This document shows, one piece after another, positions 56,868 to 64,000 of a stretch of 64,000 nucleotides of DNA. Source of the DNA: Sinomonas cellulolyticus (GTDB taxonomy: Bacteria > Actinomycetota > Actinomycetes > Actinomycetales > Micrococcaceae). The translations under genes and the position numbers were made by a program. How positions within the stretch are numbered: position 1 is the first letter of the stretch; every line of letters starts with the position of its first letter. The notes under the pieces are model-generated. The model ran no database searches and was not told where the DNA came from. It worked only from the letters and a program-made list of their open reading frames with translations. The stretch is taken from contig NZ_BNCM01000004.1 of assembly GCF_014656475.1 (NCBI RefSeq), forward strand, positions 278,663-342,662, written 5' to 3'.

Positions 56868-57721
56868 GCACTCCCTCCGGGTTGGTGCGGCCAGGAGTGG
56901 GCTCAGGCCTCACTGACGCATTCCGCTCATCGTTCCTGCTCAAGCTCCTCGTCCGCAAGGAACTAAAAGTCCGCTACCGTGGCTCTGTCCTCGGCCTCCT
57001 GTGGTCGTATGTGAAGCCCGGAGTACAGTTTCTGGTCTTCTATCTCGCTCTGGGAGTATTCCTAGGGCTCAATAAGGGCACTGAGAACTACGCCGTGTAC
57101 CTCTTCTCGGGCATCATCCTGATCAACTTCTTCACGGAGGCGCTCGGAAACGCTGCCCGCTCGATCGTGGGCAACGGCAGCCTGATTAAGAAGATCTACC
57201 TCCCCCGGGAGCTCTTCCCTGTGGCCTCCGTCTGGGTATCCGGCGTGCACTTCTTCCCGCAGCTCGTCGTCCTGGTTGTCGCGTGCGTCTTCTCTGGCTG
57301 GCACCCATCGCTTCTGCAGCTTGCGGCCGCGGTCGCAGCCTTCGTCATCGTGGCGCTGCTCGCGACGGGTCTCGGCCTATTCTTCGGAGCGGTCAACGTC
57401 TACTTCCGCGACTTCGAGAACATCGTCGACCTGCTTCTCATGGTCGTGACGTGGGCGTCCCCAGTCCTCTACGTCTGGACGATGGTCCGCAACACGGCAG
57501 GTGCAGGTTTCTTTGCCATCTACCAGGCTAATCCGATCACCATAGCCGTCGAGATCTTCCACTACGCATTCTGGTATCCGACGACATCGGGCACTGCAGA
57601 GCTGCCCCCGAATCTGCTGAGCCTCTGGCTCCCGGTGGGAATCCTCATATCTGTCGCCGTGGTCCTGATTGGACAATTCACCTTCCGGCGGCTTGAGGGC
57701 CGCTTCGCCCAGGAGCTCTGA
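56864..57721 (+). CDS. Polysaccharide ABC exporter permease (Wzm type)
   Basis: A 285-residue ABC-2 type permease with six membrane helices. 'LLKLLVRKELKVRYRGSVLGLLWSYVKPGVQFLVFYLALGVF' (split) is typical of Wzm/TagG/RfbA. It exports lipid-linked galactan or a related polymer with the ATPase encoded next; mycobacterial homologues sit next to glfT genes. GTG 56864 overlaps the glfT2 stop (GTGA). The ATPase start follows directly, 1 base after this stop. Confidence 0.92.
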
Positions 57722-57722
57722 C

Positions 57723-58454
57723 GTGGCAACCGCGATTGACGTCCGCAATATCAGCAAACAATTCGTGCTTCGCCACACCCGTTCGCTCAAGGAAGCGCTT
57801 GTCTGGCTGCTCACCGGGCGGAAGGGTGACTTGAGTCACAAGTTCTTCGCGCTGCACGACGTGTCTTTGAGCGTGGAGCAAGGCGAGAGCGTGGCGCTTC
57901 TCGGCTTCAACGGATCCGGAAAATCGACGTTGCTCAAGCACATCTCCGGAGTCATGACGCCAGATTCAGGCAGCGTCCTCACGCGCGGGCGCGTCGCCGG
58001 CCTCATTGAGGTTGGCGCTGGATTCCACCATGACCTCACGGGTCGCGACAATGTGTACCTCAATGGCGCGATCCTGGGGATGACGGAAGAACAGATTAAG
58101 GAGCGCTTCGACTCCATCGTGGAGTTCTCCGAGATCGGCGAATTCATCGATACCGAGGTGAAGTTCTATTCCTCGGGAATGTATCTCCGGCTGGCGTTTT
58201 CAGTCGCCGTCCATACCGACCCTGAGGTCTTCCTCGTCGATGAGATACTTGCCGTCGGGGACGAACCCTTCCAACGGAAGTGCATCGCCAAGATCAAGGA
58301 ACTCTCCGCTGAGGGCAAGACGCTGGTCGTTGTCAGTCACGACCTCGAACTGGTGAAGCAGATCTGCGAACGCGGCATCCTGCTCGAACGCGGAAGGATT
58401 CAGTACGACGGAAACATCGAGAGAGCCGTCGAGGTCATGCGTAGCACGATTTGA
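57723..58454 (+). CDS. Polysaccharide ABC exporter ATPase (Wzt type)
   Basis: A 243-residue ATPase. Walker A is 'GFNGSGKST', signature 'YSSGMYLRLAFS' and Walker B 'VFLVDEILAVGDEPF', the Wzt/TagH pattern. There is no C-terminal carbohydrate-binding domain, as in the short type coupled to chain-length-independent export. GTG 57723 follows CAGGAGC with good spacing. It pairs with the permease encoded immediately upstream. Confidence 0.93.
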   Translation: MATAIDVRNISKQFVLRHTRSLKEALVWLLTGRKGDLSHKFFALHDVSLSVEQGESVALLGFNGSGKSTLLKHISGVMTPDSGSVLTRGRVAGLIEVGAGFHHDLTGRDNVYLNGAILGMTEEQIKERFDSIVEFSEIGEFIDTEVKFYSSGMYLRLAFSVAVHTDPEVFLVDEILAVGDEPFQRKCIAKIKELSAEGKTLVVVSHDLELVKQICERGILLERGRIQYDGNIERAVEVMRSTI

Positions 58455-58514
58455 TAGGCTCCAATTCGGAGCGGCCCCATCGGGCTCGAGAACAAGCTTT
58501 AGGGAGGGTTTCGG

Positions 58515-60467
58515 TTGAGCTGGTGGTCAACCGTTCCGGCCGTCATTATGGCTGTCGCCGTGATGTTCGTTCCGGGAGTGATCGTTGGACTGGCTGCCCG
58601 CCTCAGGGGCCTCCAGCTGGTTGCATTCGCTGCGCCTATCTCAGTGTCAGTAGCGTCCTTGGCGGCCCTAGTGGCGCCGTGGATCGGGTTGACATGGTCG
58701 GCTATTCCCATCGCGCTAGCGACGATTGTCGCAGTGCTTGCGTGTCGTTTGGTGGCACGGAAGTTGCCGCTTCATCGGGCACCGACCGGTAGTCTGGAAG
58801 GTGGCTTGTGGGGCCGCTGGGCGTCCGGTGGAGCGGCTCTTGCATTGGCTGCCGTGCTCATTGGACGCCGCCTCCTATATGTGTTCGGAAATCCGGAGTC
58901 CATCTCGCAGACTTTCGACAACGTCTTCCACCTCAACGCTGTCCGATACATCGTTGATACCGGAAACGCGTCGTCGATATTTGTCTCGACGCTTACGGGC
59001 GGCGGCTTTTATCCTGCGGCTTGGCATGGCATCGTAGCGATCGTTGCCGGTTTCGGGTCCGAGGTTACCGTTGCGACCAATGTGGTCAACCTTGTGATCG
59101 GGTGCCTGGTGTGGCCCCTTTCGATTATGGCGTTGACAGCCTCTGTGATGGGAAGACGGCCTTCCGTTCTCTGGCTGGCGGCCGTTTTCTCAACAGGTTT
59201 TGGTGCGTTTCCTATCCTGCTACTCGATTTCGGCGTTCTTTACCCGAATTTCCTAGGCACCGCGCTTCTTCCGGCGGCTATCGCCTTGTTGGTGAGGGCA
59301 GTCGGCATTGGAGCCGAATCTGAGCCGCGCCGTCGCATGGCCGGGTTGCTGCTCGTGATGAGCGTTCCCGGGCTCGCTTTGGCGCACCCCAACAGCCTAA
59401 TGACTCTCCTTGCTGTGTCGGTGCCCATTTTCCTCGTTGTTTGGGCTAGATGGTGGCGGCGGCGCGGCGGTCTGACTCGAGGGTGGTTCCTGCCGATCGG
59501 CGTTCTCTTGGGTGGGCTTATCGCCGTTGCGGCTGCGTGGTATCTAATCCGGCCCCCAATGTCAGCTGCGACGTGGGCCCCTGTCGAAACCGTGGGACAA
59601 GCGGTTGGCGAGGTCCTCGCCCTCTCCGGAATCGGCAGGCCACCGACATGGCTACCAGCGATCCTGGCCATCGCCGGCATTGTATGGGTTGCTCGGACAG
59701 CCCGGCACCGGTGGTTCCTTGGAGTGTATGCAGTGATCGGGACGTTGTTTGTCGTCGTGGCAGGCGTCCCCTTCGGGAATTTCAGAACAGCCTTGACCGG
59801 TGTGTACTACAACGACCCTCCCCGGTTGGCTGCACTACTTCCTGTCGTCGGCATTCCCCTAGCTGTGGCGGGGGGCGTCTGGATCTGGGACCGCAGCATG
59901 TTCCTGGTCCGCAAGTACTGGGTCCGGAACCATCACGCCTCAAGCGACATTCTGGTCCCTGTGTTAGCAGTGGTAGCGATCGTCCTCTCGGTGGCGGCGG
60001 TCCAAACAGGGTCGATCCGCGACGCCGCCAAGACGGCCGCGGTCTCGTACGCCCTCACGCCTACCGCGCCGCTGGTGTCTACCGACGAGATGGCGCTCCT
60101 CAGGCGCTTGGCAAAGGACACCCCGCCCAATTCTCTCCTCGTGGGGAACCCTTGGAACGGAAGTTCTCTCGCGTACGCGATTGCCGATCGCAGAGTGGTC
60201 CAAGCGCACATTCTTAGTGAGATTCCGTCCGGCCTCCCAACTGTGTACGAGCATCTGAATGAAGCGAAGTCCGATCCGACGGTGTGCAAGGCGGTGAGAA
60301 GCTTGCATATCACATATGTCTTGGATTTCGGCCATCAAGAAGTGCACGGGGGAGACCACGGGGTAAGAGGTCTTGACCATCTAGTGCAGGCGGGGGTAGC
60401 CCAGCTTGTTGATCAACAAGGAACAGCCAAACTACTCCGCATCACGGCGTGCGGTGACCAAGGGTAG
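58515..60467 (+). CDS. Polytopic membrane protein, DUF6541-like
   Basis: A 650-residue protein with about 14 hydrophobic segments, starting with 'VPAVIMAVAVMFVPGVIVGLAARL' and including 'GGLIAVAAAWYLI'. It resembles the DUF6541 family common in actinobacterial polysaccharide loci; these look like glycosyltransferase-C or polymerase membrane proteins. A C-terminal soluble part has 'ALLRRLAKDTPPNSLLVGNPWNGSSLAYAIADRRV', which resembles the periplasmic part of such transferases. The TTG start at 58515 is favoured by AGGGAGGG 6 bases upstream. Codon use looks less GC-biased than upstream genes, suggesting transfer. Confidence 0.75.
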   Translation: MSWWSTVPAVIMAVAVMFVPGVIVGLAARLRGLQLVAFAAPISVSVASLAALVAPWIGLTWSAIPIALATIVAVLACRLVARKLPLHRAPTGSLEGGLWGRWASGGAALALAAVLIGRRLLYVFGNPESISQTFDNVFHLNAVRYIVDTGNASSIFVSTLTGGGFYPAAWHGIVAIVAGFGSEVTVATNVVNLVIGCLVWPLSIMALTASVMGRRPSVLWLAAVFSTGFGAFPILLLDFGVLYPNFLGTALLPAAIALLVRAVGIGAESEPRRRMAGLLLVMSVPGLALAHPNSLMTLLAVSVPIFLVVWARWWRRRGGLTRGWFLPIGVLLGGLIAVAAAWYLIRPPMSAATWAPVETVGQAVGEVLALSGIGRPPTWLPAILAIAGIVWVARTARHRWFLGVYAVIGTLFVVVAGVPFGNFRTALTGVYYNDPPRLAALLPVVGIPLAVAGGVWIWDRSMFLVRKYWVRNHHASSDILVPVLAVVAIVLSVAAVQTGSIRDAAKTAAVSYALTPTAPLVSTDEMALLRRLAKDTPPNSLLVGNPWNGSSLAYAIADRRVVQAHILSEIPSGLPTVYEHLNEAKSDPTVCKAVRSLHITYVLDFGHQEVHGGDHGVRGLDHLVQAGVAQLVDQQGTAKLLRITACGDQG

Positions 60468-60473
60468 GTGGAA

Positions 60474-61565
60474 ATGAAGATTGCGCTCACTGGTGCACGA
60501 GGATTCCTTGGCTGGCACACGCGTGTCCTCGCTCATAGTCTCGGCCATAGCGTCGTGCCGATTCGGCTTGGCCCCAGTTTCGACGCGGCGGCAGCCCGTT
60601 CAGCCGTTGACGGTGCCGACTTGCTCGTGCACCTAGCGGGAGTGAACCGCGGAACCGACGACGAGGTAAAGGAGGGCAACCGGGTTGCGGCGCGTCAGGT
60701 TTCAGATGCGGTGGTATCTGCCAGCTCGCCGCCTCTGCGGATCGCCTTCTCGAATTCTGTCCAGTCCGGGAACGGCACCGTTTACGGTGGTGCTAAGGAA
60801 TCGGCGGGAGACCTACTCGGGGAAACAGCGCGCGCGGTCGGAGCCTCCTATATCAATGCGCACCTTCCGAACATCTTTGGCGAGCATGGCCGGCCACAGT
60901 ACAACTCCGTCCTCGCGACATTCTGCGACCTCGTCGCGCGGGGTCTCGCGCCCGCGATCCATCAGGACAAGGAGCTGCGTTTCCTCCACGCCCAGAGGGC
61001 AGCTGAGGTCATGCTCGGTGAGTTGTCGATCAATCGCATGGATGATCATGTGCGTACTCTGTCTGTGAGTGGCGCCGCAGAGAAGCTTCAGAACCTCGCG
61101 AACGTCTACAAAGACGGAACCATTCCGGATATTCACGACCCCTTCGACCGCGATCTCTTTAATACCTACCGATCGTTTTTGGTCGGCGAGAAGCTTCCAA
61201 TTCGATTGACGCGGCATGCAGATTCACGCGGTTCCTTCTTCGAAGTCGTGAGGAGCAGGGGCGGCGAGGGACAGTCCTCGTTTTCGACGACCGTGCCCGG
61301 CATTACACGCGGGCAGCATTACCACCGACGCAAGATCGAGCGTTTCACCGTATTGAGCGGGCACGCCGAGATTGCTGTTCGGCGAATGTTCGATGATAAA
61401 GTGTACACCTACAACGTGAATGGCGACGAGCCTGTTGCGATCGATATGCCAACGATGTGGACACACAAGATCACGAATACTGGCTCAGACCCCCTGTTTA
61501 CCATGTTCTGGATCAGCGAAATCTACGATCCAGCGTCACCTGACACGATTCCGGAGGAAGTATGA
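60474..61565 (+). CDS. CapF-type reductase-cupin enzyme for N-acetyl-L-fucosamine
   Basis: A 363-residue two-domain enzyme. The N-terminal SDR domain has the NAD(P) motif 'TGARGFLGWH', and a cupin domain at about 250-363 has 'RGQHYHRRKIERF' with metal-binding His. This is the CapF/WbjC architecture, which reduces the 4-keto sugar made by CapE and feeds CapG. ATG 60474 has AGGGTAGG 5 bases upstream; a GTG at 60468 would add two residues and is less well spaced. The CapE dehydratase itself is not in the window. Overlaps capG by ATGA. Confidence 0.88.
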   Translation: MKIALTGARGFLGWHTRVLAHSLGHSVVPIRLGPSFDAAAARSAVDGADLLVHLAGVNRGTDDEVKEGNRVAARQVSDAVVSASSPPLRIAFSNSVQSGNGTVYGGAKESAGDLLGETARAVGASYINAHLPNIFGEHGRPQYNSVLATFCDLVARGLAPAIHQDKELRFLHAQRAAEVMLGELSINRMDDHVRTLSVSGAAEKLQNLANVYKDGTIPDIHDPFDRDLFNTYRSFLVGEKLPIRLTRHADSRGSFFEVVRSRGGEGQSSFSTTVPGITRGQHYHRRKIERFTVLSGHAEIAVRRMFDDKVYTYNVNGDEPVAIDMPTMWTHKITNTGSDPLFTMFWISEIYDPASPDTIPEEV

Positions 61566-62713
61566 GCGCGCCTAGAGGCAAGCTGAAAGTCATGACCGTT
61601 GTCGGTACCCGGCCGGAGATCATCCGGCTTGCCGCCGTCATCAAGCGACTCGACGAGGCGACCGATCACGTCCTGGTCCACACTGGCCAGAACTACGACT
61701 ACGAACTGAACGAGGTCTTCTTCGAAGACCTCGGCCTTCGGCGCCCGGATCATTTCCTCGAAGCCGACACTAGCTCGCTGGGTGCAGTACTCGGTTCGAT
61801 CCTCAGCCGGGTCGAGGGGGTGATCTTGGCCGAACGCCCGGACGCCATGGTCGTGCTGGGGGATACGAATAGCTGCATTTCGGCCCTTATGGCTAAGCGT
61901 CTGCGTGTTCCGGTGTACCACCTTGAGGCCGGGAACCGCTGCTTCGACGAGAACGTGCCGGAGGAGACCAACCGACGACTCGTTGACCATGTCTCCGACT
62001 ACAACCTCGTATACACGGAGCACGCCCGTCGCAATCTGCTCTCAGAAGGTATTCACCCGTCCCGCATTCTTCTTATCGGGTCGCCTATGAAGGAAGTGCT
62101 AACCGGTAACCAAAACGGGATCGCGGATTCGAATGTTCTTGAGCGCCAGGGCCTCCGCAGCGGGGAATATTTCCTTGTGAGTGTGCACCGTGAGGAGAAT
62201 GTTGACAGTCCCGAGCGACTGTCCGAGATCCTCGTAGCACTGCAGGCTCTTATCGAGACTTATGGTATTCCCGTGCTCGTGTCGACCCATCCGAGGACGC
62301 GAAAGCGCCTCGAATCGCAGCCCGACGGACTCAAGTCGGGTGTCGTCTTTCACCCACCTTTCGGATTCAACGATTACGTCCGCCTCCAACAGGAGGCGCG
62401 GTGCGTGCTCTCGGACAGTGGCACCATCAGCGAGGAGTCGTCACTTCTCGGATTTCCTGCCATCACCCTACGGGATGCCATCGAGCGTCCAGAGTCGCTC
62501 GACACCGCTGCAATAATCACAGCTGGCGTGAGTGCGGACACAATTGTCGACTCCGTGGACATGGTACTGAACCAATACAAGGTCGACGGGCGTCCCACCA
62601 TTCCCACCGACTATCAGATCGACGACACTTCTAGGCGTACCGTCAACTTCATTCGATCGACGGCAAAGACGCATCACCGGCGGGCTGGGATCTTCATGCA
62701 GGCCGTCAACTGA
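61562..62713 (+). CDS. Non-hydrolysing UDP-N-acetylhexosamine 2-epimerase (CapG/WecB type)
   Basis: A 383-residue GT-B-fold epimerase. 'VVGTRPEIIRLAAVI' at the start, 'VHTGQNYDYELN', 'LEAGNRCFDENVPEETNRRLVDHVSD' and 'LSDSGTISEESSLLGFPAI' are WecB-family signatures. Next to a CapF gene it most probably acts as CapG, epimerising the CapF product to UDP-N-acetyl-L-fucosamine; a WecB role (UDP-ManNAc) is the alternative. ATG 61562 overlaps the capF stop. The operon ends here, 45 bases before an ISL3-type terminal sequence. Confidence 0.9.
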   Translation: MSAPRGKLKVMTVVGTRPEIIRLAAVIKRLDEATDHVLVHTGQNYDYELNEVFFEDLGLRRPDHFLEADTSSLGAVLGSILSRVEGVILAERPDAMVVLGDTNSCISALMAKRLRVPVYHLEAGNRCFDENVPEETNRRLVDHVSDYNLVYTEHARRNLLSEGIHPSRILLIGSPMKEVLTGNQNGIADSNVLERQGLRSGEYFLVSVHREENVDSPERLSEILVALQALIETYGIPVLVSTHPRTRKRLESQPDGLKSGVVFHPPFGFNDYVRLQQEARCVLSDSGTISEESSLLGFPAITLRDAIERPESLDTAAIITAGVSADTIVDSVDMVLNQYKVDGRPTIPTDYQIDDTSRRTVNFIRSTAKTHHRRAGIFMQAVN

Positions 62714-62757
62714 TCCCCATTCGCGGCTTGTATCCCTTGAAGTAGCTCCCTTTTGGT

Positions 62758-63678
62758 GGCTCTTCGGATCTAAGCATGGTTGAGGGATCCGTCCGCGTGG
62801 CGGTGCGGGGCTGATGGGGTCGAGGTCTTCAGGATCAGAAGCGACCAAGCAATCTGATGAGAAGACCTCGACCTGGACCACTGTACTTGTGGGCCCGGTG
62901 CGCGCTGGTGCGCACGGGCTGATGCGCTCTTCCATTTCCCCGGCCTGCAACGTGCTCGGCGTGTGCGCCGACGATTCAGGCGGGGGCTTCAGCCTGACGG
63001 TGACGGTGGAGACCGACGCCGACATGGGCGGGTGCCCGGGATGCGGATGCGTCGCTGTCGGGCACGGACGCCGCGTCCACACCGTCGCGGACACACCCTG
63101 CTTCGGGGCCCCGGTGCGGATCCGATGGCTCAAGAGGATCTGGCGCTGCCCGGAGCCGGCGTGCCCGAAGAAGACCTTCTCGCCAGGCCCACCCGTCCGC
63201 GGCCCCGCGGGCCAAGCTCAGCGCCCGGGCATTCTCCTGGGCTACGGACGCCCTCGAGCGCGACGACACGTCCGTCTCGGCACTGGCCCGTCATCTCGGG
63301 GTCGACTGGGGCACAGTCTGGGACCCGGTCGCGGCAGAGACCCGGCGGCGCCTCGCCGATCCTCGACTGCTTGCCGGGATCGACGCGCTCGGGGTGGACG
63401 AGCATCTCTGGTCGCACACCGGCCCGCCCGGATCCGGGATGGTCACAGGCATCGTGGACCACACCCGCGGCCCGGACGGGAAGCCCCGGGCCAGGCTGCT
63501 GGATCTCGTGCCCGGCCGGTCCGGGCCGGTCTACCGGGACTGGCTCAAGGACCGCGGCGACGCCTTCCGCAGGGGTGTGAAGGTCGCAGCCCTGGACCCC
63601 TTCCAGGGCTACAAGAACGCTATCGACGACCAGCTCGAAGACGCCGTGGCGGTGCTCGACGCGTTCCACGTCGTGAAG
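62758..63678 (+). mobile_element. ISL3-family insertion sequence remnant, right end missing
   Basis: The left end begins at about 62758 with GGCTCTTCGGATCTAA, which is typical of ISL3 terminal inverted repeats. The transposase reading frames follow. The expected continuation after 'DAFHVVK' is lost near 63678, and no matching right terminal repeat is seen before 64000. The element lies 45 bases after the glycan operon. Confidence 0.72.
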
Positions 63679-63696
63679 CCCGACTTGCACAGGTGA
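62814..63696 (+). pseudogene. ISL3-family transposase, frameshifted and truncated
   Basis: The N-terminal part has a zinc-binding region with CPGCGC and later 'WRCPEPACPKKTF', all in one frame from ATG 62814 (or ATG 62922). Near 63180 the frame must move by one base to continue as 'HPSAAPRAKLSARAFSWATDAL' and the DDE domain ('GVDEHLW', 'ALDPFQGYKNAIDD', 'VLDAFHVVK'). It then stops at 63694-63696. The third catalytic Glu and the C-terminus are absent. Two lesions make it inactive; one could be a sequencing indel. Confidence 0.78.
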
Positions 63697-63782
63697 ATCG
63701 GGTTCTGGAGTGTTTCCGCGGGTCAGGTCGGGGTCGGGTGCTGGAATGGGGCACTAGCCGTTAGCCTTCTGGGGCGTCTCCG

Positions 63783-63938
63783 TACATCCGGAAGGTGAAG
63801 ACGACCTCCGGGGCGACCGCGGTGCAGATCGTGGAGAAGCGCTCAGGAGTCCGGCGTATCCTCGAGCATTTGGGCTCCGCGCATGGCGAAGCAGATCTGG
63901 CCGTGCTGATGCAGGCTGCCCAGGACCGCCTGACCTGA
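63783..63938 (+). pseudogene. Fragment of an IS1634-like transposase
   Basis: From 63783 a short frame reads 'YIRKVKTTSGATAVQIVEKRSGVRRILEHLGSAH' (read in parts), the N-terminal signature of IS1634-family transposases. It ends at TGA 63936-63938 after 52 codons; full-length relatives have more than 400 residues. There is no obvious start codon upstream in frame. It appears to be a decayed remnant abutting the ISL3 remnant. Confidence 0.62.
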
Positions 63939-64000
63939 GTTTGGTCACTTTGCGGTCGGTTTCGAGAGGACTGCCTGCTGACCTGCGGTAACGCTGTCGT

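Noticed and set aside
62814..63764. A single 316-codon transposase frame
   Set aside because: After about 63180 this frame reads Arg/Gly/Pro-rich nonsense; the DDE domain continues in another frame, so the gene is treated as frameshifted.

Overview
The window is a high-GC actinobacterial chromosome segment, most like a Micrococcaceae member (Arthrobacter/Sinomonas type). This is inferred from gene content and synteny, not measured: mtrA-mtrB-lpqB next to comF, hpf and secA; a WhiB1-type regulator beside a PdtaS-type kinase; an NAD-specific 180-kDa-class glutamate dehydrogenase; a GlfT2-type galactofuranosyltransferase with UDP-galactopyranose mutase; and frequent GTG/TTG starts. No rRNA, tRNA or CRISPR array was seen.

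Layout. 0-18 kb holds housekeeping and stress genes: a TPM-domain envelope protein (cut by the window edge), an HtrA protease, electron-transfer flavoprotein etfB-etfA with a PIG-L deacetylase, TrmL, a J-domain protein, a diacylglycerol-kinase-like protein, and DoxX with a divergent Cys-rich regulator. These are followed by an IscS-like cysteine desulfurase, an FAD oxidoreductase, MnmA, a gluzincin metallopeptidase facing a caspase-like peptidase, and a secreted metallophosphoesterase. 18.3-23.9 kb is a peptide-type ABC uptake operon (lipoprotein, two permeases, a fused double ATPase). 23.9-26.4 kb has chorismate mutase, a MetE-like protein and a CtaG-like protein. 26.5-37 kb is the conserved mtrAB-lpqB-comF-hpf-YcaQ-like-secA block. 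37-41.7 kb is a small envelope/pilus-like cluster: an Rv3235-family protein, a frameshifted LysM protein, a conserved small protein, a BldC/excisionase-like DNA-binding protein, a SAF (CpaB-like) protein and a CpaE-like ATPase. 41.7-49.3 kb has the glutamate dehydrogenase, PdtaS, WhiB1 and a small membrane protein. 49.4-53.5 kb is a lone FHA-FtsK ATPase of the type VII secretion EccC/EssC class. 53.7-62.7 kb is a surface-polysaccharide operon: glf, glfT2, Wzm/Wzt exporter, a DUF6541-like membrane protein, and CapF and CapG for N-acetyl-L-fucosamine. It ends at insertion-sequence remnants (ISL3-type, then an IS1634-like fragment).

How parts work together. The desulfurase and MnmA form a sulphur-relay pair for tRNA 2-thiolation. 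The Cys-rich regulator probably controls DoxX through an inverted repeat lying on the DoxX promoter. The glycan operon makes UDP-galactofuranose, polymerises and exports a galactan, and supplies steps toward UDP-L-FucNAc.

Regulatory signals stand out. About ten genes have a -10-like hexamer (most match TAnnnT; two are weaker) ending only 6-7 nt before the start codon, which predicts leaderless mRNAs. Two clusters of helically phased 10-bp GTTTGAT-type direct repeats flank the BldC-like gene and suggest a small dedicated regulon. Perfect hairpins mark many operon ends and the ABC operon's lipoprotein-permease junction.
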